Below the pieces are notes generated by a model that worked only from the letters and a program-made list of their open reading frames with translations, was not told the origin of the DNA and ran no database searches. From an uncultured Oribacterium sp. (GTDB lineage: Bacteria > Bacillota > Clostridia > Lachnospirales > Lachnospiraceae), in NCBI GenBank assembly GCA_938030845.1, contig CALHIC010000403.1, positions 1 to 6,973 of the forward strand: a DNA stretch of 6,973 nt, written 5' to 3'. Positions 1 to 5,497 of this stretch are shown here, piece after piece. Made by a program: the position numbers and the translations under genes. How positions within the stretch are numbered: the stretch's first letter is position 1; each line of letters opens with the position of its first letter.

Positions 1-50
1 TACAGAATAAGGCTTCCATGTTATTATTCCTATTGTTTTACTAGGAATTA

Positions 51-64
51 AACAAGCGCTTACT
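51..64. promoter_or_regulatory. Possible cre-like / LacI-family operator
   Basis: The core AAGCGCTT (54-61) is a perfect palindrome. The 14-mer at 51-64 matches the inner part of the catabolite-responsive-element consensus (AANCGNTNWC) but misses its outer bases, with 4 of 14 positions off. It lies about 35 bp upstream of a possible -10 element for the permease gene. Just upstream, ATTCCTA (26-32) and TAGGAAT (42-48) form a second small inverted repeat. Short palindromes like these occur by chance in AT-rich leaders, so this is only a hint of regulation. Confidence 0.2.
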
Positions 65-95
65 TTAATTTTTAAAATCTTTATTTATCAGTATT

Positions 96-104
96 TGATA
101 TAAA
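96..104 (+). promoter_or_regulatory. Possible extended -10 promoter of the permease gene
   Basis: TGATATAAA reads as an extended -10 (TG-N-TATAAA) about 42 bp before the permease ATG, in strongly AT-rich DNA. No good -35 hexamer lies 16-18 bp upstream, which an extended -10 can tolerate. A 5' leader of roughly 35 nt would result. The ribosome binding site AAGGAG (135-140) follows, 5 nt before the ATG at 146. Confidence 0.35.
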
Positions 105-145
105 AGTAGCGAAAAAAACATGAAAATTCTTTAAAAGGAGTCAAT

Positions 146-1045
146 ATGTGGTTTATTTTATCATTAATTTCTATCTTTTTCTGGTCCGGTTCGGATTTCT
201 TTTCCAAGCTGGGCTCCCCTGCCAAGGATAAAGACAGTCATTTGAAAATGCTTATGGTGGTGGGACTGGTTATGGGTGCCCATGCCACCGGTCAAGTTTT
301 ATTTCATGGCGTAAGCTTTAGCAAGGAAATCCTCATTGCCTATCTGCCGGTTTCCTTTCTTTATATTTCCTCCATGCTTTTGGGCTATATCGGATTGCGC
401 TATATTGAGCTTTCCGTCTCCTCTCCCATTTGCAATACCTCCGGGGCGGTGGCTGCCCTGCTTTCCTTTATCTTTTTAAAGCAGGTCTTGGCTCTACCTC
501 AGCTTTTTGCCATTCTTTTGATTCTTTTTGCCATTTACCTGCTTTCCTATCTGCAAAAAAAGCATGAGGATGCGGAACGAAAAAAGATGCAGGAAAAGGT
601 GGAGGATAAATATGTAAACAGCTTTATCGCCATTTTCTTCCCCATCTTTTACTGCATCATTGACGGACTGGGCACATTTTTGGACGCGGTGGTTCTGGAA
701 AAAATCCCGGAAGCCTCTGCAAATGTAGCCTATGAATACACCTTCTGTACTCTGGCAGTCTGCCTCTTCTTCTATTTGGTTTTTGTAAAAAAGACCAAGT
801 TCAGCCTTCCTACGGAAGGACCGAAATTTTTGGGTGCCGTCTGCGAAACGATAGGCCAGTTCACCTATATCTTTGCCATTGGAGCAAATGCTGTTGCCTC
901 CGCACCCTTGATTTCCAGCTACTGCCTCTTCTCCGTAATCTGGGCCAGAATCTTCCTAAAAGAAAAACTCAGCAAAGCCCAGTATTTTGCCGTTGGACTG
1001 GCGGTTTTAGGAATCTTGATTTTGGGCTTCTTTGAAGAAGGCTAG
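146..1045 (+). CDS. EamA/DMT-superfamily membrane transporter, substrate unknown
   Basis: This 299-residue integral membrane protein is probably a drug/metabolite transporter superfamily permease acting in the cytoplasmic membrane. About ten hydrophobic helices can be read, near residues 2-22, 32-52, 62-82, 88-110, 114-134, 158-178, 192-213, 227-248, 251-271 and 278-297. This fits the two five-helix EamA halves. A highly charged loop (about 135-157, rich in K and E) separates the halves. The C-terminal half carries the typical pattern of a small-residue helix (about 247-262) followed by a short charged loop with KEKLS and a final glycine-rich helix. The start is fixed by the strong AAGGAG site 5 nt upstream. 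It stands alone on the plus strand and converges on the oleate hydratase gene, so it gives no contextual clue to substrate. Family length is typically about 290-310 residues, so it appears intact. Substrate specificity cannot be inferred. Confidence 0.85.
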   Translation: MWFILSLISIFFWSGSDFFSKLGSPAKDKDSHLKMLMVVGLVMGAHATGQVLFHGVSFSKEILIAYLPVSFLYISSMLLGYIGLRYIELSVSSPICNTSGAVAALLSFIFLKQVLALPQLFAILLILFAIYLLSYLQKKHEDAERKKMQEKVEDKYVNSFIAIFFPIFYCIIDGLGTFLDAVVLEKIPEASANVAYEYTFCTLAVCLFFYLVFVKKTKFSLPTEGPKFLGAVCETIGQFTYIFAIGANAVASAPLISSYCLFSVIWARIFLKEKLSKAQYFAVGLAVLGILILGFFEEG

Positions 1046-1070
1046 AATCGCAAGATATAGAGAGCTTTTC

Positions 1071-2843
1071 TTATAGCATCCGGCAGTTCTTCATCAGCTT
1101 CTCAATTTCTGTTCCTTGTACACGCTTCAAGGCTGTCTTCAGCACAATATCCTGAATAAATCCAAGATGTAAGTCTGTAATCTTCTTTCCGTCTCGAAGG
1201 GCAACCGTAGCATTTAACAGATCTCGAAGGTCGAACACGCTACCCCAGACCTCCGGAACGCCTCTATCCACATTTGCCAGGGTGTACACGGCCTCCATAG
1301 CTGTTCGAATGGAATACTCTGTAGTAAAAACGGTATCTCTGGGCGTTTCCGCAAAGTTTCCGATAAAAGCAAAGTTTACAGAGCCCTCCGGTACCACTAA
1401 AGGACGGTCTCCGGCTTCTCTGGGCTGGAAATAAGCACTGGCAAAGGGCATCATCACCGGAACGGTATTGGCGCTATGAGCTGCCAGTTCCGAAATTTCC
1501 TCCACCGGAACACCTAAGTGATAAAGCCATTCTTCACAGATTTCCTGTCCGGTACATTCCCGCATGGATTTCTTAATAAAATCTCCGGGCTTATCGGAAA
1601 ACATACCGTAAAGCCAAACCAGAACCTGCCCCTTCGGCTGATTTCTGTACTGGGGTTGACGATTAATGGTCCAGCTTAGAAGCCAAGAGGAATCGGTTAC
1701 GGTTACGATACCGCCGGTGACAACCTTACCTGATAGAGGATCTCTTTGGCAAATGTTTTTGATATAAGGAAGAATCTTCTCATCCAAGGTATTCACCGTT
1801 GCACTTACCCAGTTACTATCCTCAGGGTTTGTACAGAATTTGTCCGGTTTTCCGAAAGAAGGATCCTGTGCCGAAATTTTTCTCCATAAGTCAAAGGAGC
1901 CTCCCGGATGAATCTCATTATCCATGCCTGTAGCTTCTGTCTGACTGCCATAGGTGGAATTTTCCACGTTACTTCCATTCGTATAGAAAAGCAAATCATT
2001 TTCCGTTAGGTCAATACTTTCCTCTTTCCCGTCTCGCAGAAGCTCAATCCGTTTTGCCTGCTTCTTTCCGGCAGAAATGTCAAAAAGCACATTTGTCACG
2101 CTGACACCGTAATGAAACGCAACACCATGTTCTTCCAGATACTTCACCATGGGAAGCACCATGGACTCATACTGATTGTATCTGGTAAAACGTAATGCCT
2201 TAAAGTCCGGCAATCCCCCGATATGATGAATGAATCTTTGCATATAACGCTTCATTTCCAGAGCACTTTGATCATCCTTAAAGGCAAACATGGTACGCCA
2301 ATACATCCAGAAATTGGTCTTAAAGACTTCATCGTCAAAAATTTCCGTCATTTTCACATTGGCCAGATCTTCATCCGTTGTCATAAAAAGCTTCATGATT
2401 TCCATACTTCCCTTGTCGGAAAGACCGAACTTATCGCCGGTTTTGGCATTTTCTCCCCGATTTTTGGTAGCACGGCATAAAGAATAATTTGGATCCTTTT
2501 TATTTAACCAGTAATACTCATCCAGAACGCTGACTCCCTCCGTCTCTATAGAGGGAATAGAATGAAACAGATCCCACATACATTCGAAATGGTTATCCAT
2601 CTCTCTGCCGCCACGCATGACATAACCCGCAGAAATTTTATCCCCATCCAAAGCTCCGCCCGGATGAGATTCCTTTTCCAGAATATGAATTCTCTTCCCT
2701 TCCATCTGTGCATCCCGTACCAAAAAGCAGGCAGCTGCGAGAGAAGCTAAACCACTACCAATTAAATAGGCCGACTTGTTCTCAATCCCCTCCGGCTTTT
2801 CCGGACGGGCAAATGCCTCATAATTTCCGCTGGAATAATACAT
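1071..2843 (-). CDS. ohyA: Oleate hydratase (67-kDa myosin-cross-reactive antigen family)
   Basis: This is a 590-residue FAD-dependent fatty acid hydratase. The family adds water to the cis-9 double bond of oleate, giving 10-hydroxystearate, in the cytoplasm or peripherally at the membrane. It is linked to detoxifying host unsaturated fatty acids. The dinucleotide-binding motif IGSGLASLAAA lies at residues 28-38, followed by EKESHPGGALDG at 56-67. The conserved catalytic segment RGGREMDNHFECMWD (77-91) contains E81, the likely counterpart of the water-activating Glu of characterised enzymes (E82 in S. aureus OhyA). Y200 in EMKRYMQRF is the likely counterpart of the catalytic Tyr. GNFAETPRDTVFTTEYS (495-511) is also typical of the family. 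Length matches the usual roughly 590 residues. The frame stays open to 2939 with an upstream TTG, but I place the start at the ATG at 2843, which has a strong ribosome binding site and begins the family-like MYYSSGNYEAF. Catalytic residue equivalences come from memory of the family, not an alignment. Confidence 0.95.
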   Translation of the reverse strand: MYYSSGNYEAFARPEKPEGIENKSAYLIGSGLASLAAACFLVRDAQMEGKRIHILEKESHPGGALDGDKISAGYVMRGGREMDNHFECMWDLFHSIPSIETEGVSVLDEYYWLNKKDPNYSLCRATKNRGENAKTGDKFGLSDKGSMEIMKLFMTTDEDLANVKMTEIFDDEVFKTNFWMYWRTMFAFKDDQSALEMKRYMQRFIHHIGGLPDFKALRFTRYNQYESMVLPMVKYLEEHGVAFHYGVSVTNVLFDISAGKKQAKRIELLRDGKEESIDLTENDLLFYTNGSNVENSTYGSQTEATGMDNEIHPGGSFDLWRKISAQDPSFGKPDKFCTNPEDSNWVSATVNTLDEKILPYIKNICQRDPLSGKVVTGGIVTVTDSSWLLSWTINRQPQYRNQPKGQVLVWLYGMFSDKPGDFIKKSMRECTGQEICEEWLYHLGVPVEEISELAAHSANTVPVMMPFASAYFQPREAGDRPLVVPEGSVNFAFIGNFAETPRDTVFTTEYSIRTAMEAVYTLANVDRGVPEVWGSVFDLRDLLNATVALRDGKKITDLHLGFIQDIVLKTALKRVQGTEIEKLMKNCRML

Positions 2844-2849
2844 ATCATA

Positions 2850-2860
2850 CCTTCCTTTCT
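2850..2860 (-). promoter_or_regulatory. Ribosome binding site fixing the oleate hydratase start
   Basis: On the minus strand AGAAAGGAAGG precedes the ATG at 2843 with 6 nt between. An out-of-frame ATG sits 5 nt upstream of the true start. The more distal in-frame TTG (2939) has no comparable site and would add 32 residues unlike the family, so the ATG at 2843 is preferred. Confidence 0.7.
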
Positions 2861-2889
2861 TAAAACTACCGTTTTCGTGTATACAATAT

Positions 2890-2918
2890 ATCTTACTCCT
2901 ATAAAAATATGGAAACAA
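2890..2918 (-). promoter_or_regulatory. Possible sigma-70-type promoter for oleate hydratase
   Basis: On the minus strand TTGTTT (2913-2918) and TAAGAT (2890-2895) are separated by 17 bp and lie about 50 bp upstream of the oleate hydratase ATG. Each is a partial match (4 of 6 or so) to the consensus. An alternative -10, TATATT, lies at 2885-2890. The long gap after trpA makes a separate promoter likely, but the exact hexamers are uncertain. Confidence 0.3.
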
Positions 2919-2924
2919 TAAGAA

Positions 2925-3006
2925 GCTGTAAAAAATCAAAATAGTTTTCTAAGCAATATAGGTCTAAATTGCCGAAAATCTAATTATTATTATGATTTTT
3001 TACAGC
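2925..3006. repeat. 82-bp segment bounded by perfect 14-bp inverted repeats
   Basis: GCTGTAAAAAATCA at 2925-2938 is the exact reverse complement of TGATTTTTTACAGC at 2993-3006, with a 54-bp AT-rich interior. The loop is too long for an ordinary terminator. The arrangement resembles the ends of a very small non-autonomous mobile element or a regulatory inverted repeat. I see no target-site duplication next to the arms. The left arm lies only 6 bp upstream of the possible -35 of the oleate hydratase gene. Confidence 0.6.
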
Positions 3007-3020
3007 CCCTATTTAAATCA

Positions 3021-3260
3021 TTTTTCTTTAGCCCGGAAATGTACCTCACCATCCGGCAATGAGTTTTCTTTCTGAAGACATTTTAGTCCCAGTCGCACAT
3101 AGAAAATTTTCTCGAGCCTAGAAATTTACCTCACCGTCCTGCAATGAGTTTTCTTTCTGAAGACATTCTAGTCCCAGCCGAACATAGAAGATTTTTCTTT
3201 AGCCCGAAATACAGCTCACCGACCCGCAAGAAGTTTCTTTCTGAAGACAATCTGAGCCCA
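3021..3260. repeat. Three direct ~85-bp repeat units between trpA and ohyA
   Basis: Unit A (3021-3106) and unit B (3107-3191) share most of their sequence. Unit C (3192-3260) is a more diverged and shortened copy. Common landmarks are a T-rich start with (T)TTTCTTTAGCC, then CTCACC followed by a CGGCAATGAG-like block, TTTCTTTCTGAAGACA, and in A and B a closing CATAGAA. The period is 86 bp, then 85 bp. No plausible protein is encoded on either strand. Together with the inverted copies at 3333-3410 this forms one compound element directly after trpA. Confidence 0.75.
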
Positions 3261-3261
3261 T

Positions 3262-3307
3262 CAGTACTTGCTGAAAGCGAGTGAACGAAGCTTTCAGCTT
3301 AGTACTG
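3262..3307. repeat. Strong central hairpin of the compound repeat
   Basis: CAGTACT (3262-3268) pairs with AGTACTG (3301-3307), and GCTGAAAGC (3270-3278) pairs with GCTTTCAGC (3290-3298). A small T/TT internal bulge separates the two helices and the loop is 11 nt (3279-3289). That gives 16 base pairs. It sits between the direct units and their inverted copies. No U-tract directly follows the stem on either strand, so it is not a canonical intrinsic terminator, although it could stabilise the 3' end of the trp transcript. Confidence 0.65.
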
Positions 3308-3332
3308 CTATGAGGCGAGGTTAGTGAGAACG

Positions 3333-3410
3333 TGTCTGAAGAAAGAAACTTCATTGTAGGACGGTGACACTATTTCTACAGAAGAAACTCATTGCCGGAC
3401 GGTGATACCA
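3333..3410. repeat. Two inverted partial copies of the ~85-bp repeat
   Basis: Positions 3333-3378 are an imperfect reverse complement of unit B (3119-3165), with an exact 10-bp block GGACGGTGAC-like at the core. Positions 3379-3408 are an imperfect reverse complement of unit A (3041-3072), including an exact 12-bp CTCATTGCCGGA (3388-3399) against 3052-3063. The copies end 3 bp from the trpA stop codon. In RNA these arms could pair with units A, B or C, giving alternative long-range folds around the central hairpin. Confidence 0.7.
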
Positions 3411-3413
3411 CAT

Positions 3414-4181
3414 TTATAACACCGACTTCATAGACGCCACATACTCTCCCAGTACTGCCTCTTCCTTCCCCGGATTCTCATGGACTTTCTTCATAATGGC
3501 GGAACCTACAATCACGCCGTCCGCATATTTTGCCACTTCCTTTGCCTGCTCCTTGGTGGAGATGCCAAAACCGACGGCACAGGGAATGTCAGTGTGGCTC
3601 TTCACCATTTTCAGAAGAGAAGACAGATCCGTGGTAATTTCCTTTCGCTCTCCCGTAACTCCAAGGGAGGACACGATATACAAAAATCCTTCCGCATCTT
3701 TTGCAATCTTTGCGATACGATCCTCGGAGGTGGGGGCTACCATGGAAATGAGGGCAATGCCGAAGTCCCTGCAATCCTGCAAAAACTCTTCCCGCTCTTC
3801 ATAGGGCACATCCGGAAGAATCAGGCCGGAAACCCCTGCCTCCTTGGCCTTTTCCATGAATTTTCTGCTGCCGTAGGAGAAAACCACATTGGCATAGGTC
3901 ATATACACAAAGGGCACATCCACTTCCTGCCGAAGCTCCTTGGTCATCTGAAAAACCTTCTCTGTGGTGCATCCCCCCTGTAAGGCCCGAAGGTCAGCCT
4001 CCATAATCACCGGTCCCTCTGCGGTGGGGTCGGAGAAGGGAATGCCCAACTCAATCAGGTCCGCTCCATTTTCCACCATGCTCTTCACCATTTTCTTGGT
4101 ACTTTCCAAATCCGGATCTCCACAGGTGATAAAGGGAATAAATGCCTTTCCCTTTGCAAATGCTTCTTTTATGCTTCTCAT
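3414..4181 (-). CDS. trpA: Tryptophan synthase alpha subunit
   Basis: This 255-residue TIM-barrel subunit cleaves indole-3-glycerol phosphate to indole and glyceraldehyde-3-phosphate. It passes indole to TrpB through the alpha-beta tunnel in the cytosolic complex. The signature [13 protein letters not shown] (40-52) contains E44, the counterpart of catalytic E49 of the E. coli enzyme. The second catalytic acid, D60 in E. coli, is aligned with E55 here (PTAEGP), a conservative change. Y168 in [13 protein letters not shown] corresponds to Y175, and GFGIS (204-208) and VGSAI (225-229) form the phosphate-binding part. Length is slightly below the usual 260-270 but complete. The ATG overlaps the trpB stop by 4 bp (ATGA, 4178-4181), with GGGGAGGA upstream inside trpB, so translation is coupled. 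It is the last gene of the operon, and the compound repeat begins 3 bp after its stop. Confidence 0.97.
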   Translation of the reverse strand: MRSIKEAFAKGKAFIPFITCGDPDLESTKKMVKSMVENGADLIELGIPFSDPTAEGPVIMEADLRALQGGCTTEKVFQMTKELRQEVDVPFVYMTYANVVFSYGSRKFMEKAKEAGVSGLILPDVPYEEREEFLQDCRDFGIALISMVAPTSEDRIAKIAKDAEGFLYIVSSLGVTGERKEITTDLSSLLKMVKSHTDIPCAVGFGISTKEQAKEVAKYADGVIVGSAIMKKVHENPGKEEAVLGEYVASMKSVL

Positions 4182-5368
4182 TCTACCAAGTCCTCCCCTC
4201 TGAAACGTGCTACGGAAACGCAGTCCTTATCCCCTCTTCCGGAGATGCAGATCACAATGCTTTCCTCCTTACTCTTCTCCTTCGCCACCTTCATGCCGTA
4301 GGAAATGGCATGGGCGGATTCAATGGCCGGGATAATTCCCTCCATTTTCGAAAGATACTCAAAGGCCTCTACCGCCTCCAAATCCGTTACCGGCACATAC
4401 TTTGCCCGTCCGCTGTCATGGAGTGCAGCGTGCTCCGGTCCGATTCCGGGATAGTCCAGGCCTGCGGAAATGGAGTATACCGGGGCAATCTGCCCGAATT
4501 CATCCTGACAGAAGTAGGACTTCATGCCGTGGAAAATGCCCAGCTTTCCTACCGCAATGGTAGCGGCGGTTTCCTCCGTATCCACCCCTCTTCCTGCGGC
4601 CTCACAGCCAATCAGCTCTACACCCTCATCCGGAATAAAATGGTAGAAGGTTCCGATGGCATTGGAGCCGCCTCCCACGCAGGCCAATACTGCTGCAGGA
4701 AGCTTTCCTTCCTTTTCCAGAATTTCTTCTCGAATCTCCTTGGAAATCACCGCCTGAAAATCCCTGACCATGGTAGGGAAGGGGTGAGGTCCCATAACGG
4801 AACCGAGGCAGTAGTGGGTATCGGAAATTCTCTTGGTCCACTCTCTCATGGCCTCGGATACCGCATCCTTTAAGGTGGCGGTTCCGGTCTTTACGGACAC
4901 TACCTCCGCTCCCAAAAGACGCATCTTATAAACATTTAAAGCCTGACGCTCAATGTCCTCCTGCCCCATGAAAACCACACATTCCATGCCGAAAAGGGCT
5001 GCTGCCGTTGCCGTTGCCACGCCGTGCTGTCCTGCTCCGGTTTCCGCAATCAGTCTGGTCTTTCCCATACGCTTTGCCAGCAAGGCCTGCCCCAAAACAT
5101 TGTTAATCTTATGGGCGCCGGTGTGGTTTAAATCCTCTCTTTTTAAGTAAATCTTGGCTCCTCCAAGATCCTTCGTCATCTTTTCCGCATAATACAGGCG
5201 GGAGGGCCGTCCTGCATAGTCATTTAAGTAACGGCTTAGCTCCTTTTGAAATTCAGAATCCGCCTTAGCCTCTGTATAGGCCTTGTCCAATTCCTCTATT
5301 GCCTGCATCAGGGTTTCCGGAATGTACTGTCCTCCATGAATCCCAAAACGTCCGATTTTCTCTGCCAT
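4178..5368 (-). CDS. trpB: Tryptophan synthase beta subunit
   Basis: This 396-residue PLP enzyme condenses indole with L-serine to make tryptophan. All main landmarks of the TrpB1 type are visible. They are HTGAHKINN with the PLP-lysine K87, ETGAGQHG with E109, the phosphate loop GGGSN (232-236), DYPGIGPEH with D305, [12 protein letters not shown] with E350, and CISGRGDKD with S376. Residue numbers coincide almost exactly with the enteric enzyme and the length is normal, so the gene appears intact. The start ATG at 5368 has AAAGGAG 4 nt upstream. The gene lies 129 bp after trpF, a long gap for this operon that is mostly filled by an 11-bp tandem repeat, and it overlaps trpA by 4 bp. Confidence 0.98.
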   Translation of the reverse strand: MAEKIGRFGIHGGQYIPETLMQAIEELDKAYTEAKADSEFQKELSRYLNDYAGRPSRLYYAEKMTKDLGGAKIYLKREDLNHTGAHKINNVLGQALLAKRMGKTRLIAETGAGQHGVATATAAALFGMECVVFMGQEDIERQALNVYKMRLLGAEVVSVKTGTATLKDAVSEAMREWTKRISDTHYCLGSVMGPHPFPTMVRDFQAVISKEIREEILEKEGKLPAAVLACVGGGSNAIGTFYHFIPDEGVELIGCEAAGRGVDTEETAATIAVGKLGIFHGMKSYFCQDEFGQIAPVYSISAGLDYPGIGPEHAALHDSGRAKYVPVTDLEAVEAFEYLSKMEGIIPAIESAHAISYGMKVAKEKSKEESIVICISGRGDKDCVSVARFRGEDLVE

Positions 5369-5394
5369 ACTACTCCTTTCCGGATGTATCTTTC

Positions 5395-5482
5395 ATTCCA
5401 TCTTCATTGCTACTTCTTTGTATCTTTATTGCATCTTTATTCCATCTTCATTGCTACTTCTTTGCATCTTTATTGTATCTTC
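5395..5482. repeat. 8 x 11-bp tandem repeat in the trpF-trpB spacer
   Basis: Read on the minus strand, 88 bp divide exactly into eight 11-bp units of the form RAAGATRSAAW. In order from 5482 they are GAAGATACAAT, AAAGATGCAAA, GAAGTAGCAAT, GAAGATGGAAT, AAAGATGCAAT, AAAGATACAAA, GAAGTAGCAAT and GAAGATGGAAT. A higher-order period is also present: 5395-5438 and 5439-5482 are 44-bp copies with only about three differences. The array lies in the transcribed spacer, ending 26 bp before the trpB start. It is purine-rich on the sense strand and holds several very short ATG-initiated frames. Confidence 0.85.
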
Positions 5483-5497
5483 TTTGCTTTCATTTCT

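Noticed and set aside
1..51. Tail of an upstream gene in frame 1 ending with TAA at 49-51
   Set aside because: Only about 16 codons are visible, in AT-rich DNA, with no recognisable motif. Other frames also look open over short stretches, so no coding call can be supported.
1027..1040. CTTCTTTGAAGAAG palindrome as a terminator for the convergent genes
   Set aside because: It has only a 6-bp AT-rich stem with a 2-nt loop, lies inside the permease coding end, and has no T-run. It is simply the codons for Phe-Phe-Glu-Glu.
2844..2939. N-terminal extension of oleate hydratase from a TTG at 2939
   Set aside because: The ATG at 2843 has a strong ribosome binding site and gives the family length of 590. 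The extension also runs through the likely promoter region and into the inverted repeat.
3021..3410. Compound repeat as a CRISPR array
   Set aside because: The repeats are about 85 bp, diverged, partly inverted and adjacent without unique spacers of uniform size, and no cas genes are present.
3480..3983. Plus-strand open frame (167 codons) opposite trpA
   Set aside because: It lies wholly inside trpA on the other strand and has no recognisable domain or start signals.
4142..4873. Long plus-strand open frame (243 codons) opposite trpB
   Set aside because: It is antisense to a fully conserved trpB, has no ribosome binding site of note, and its translation resembles no protein family. It is a shadow of codon bias.
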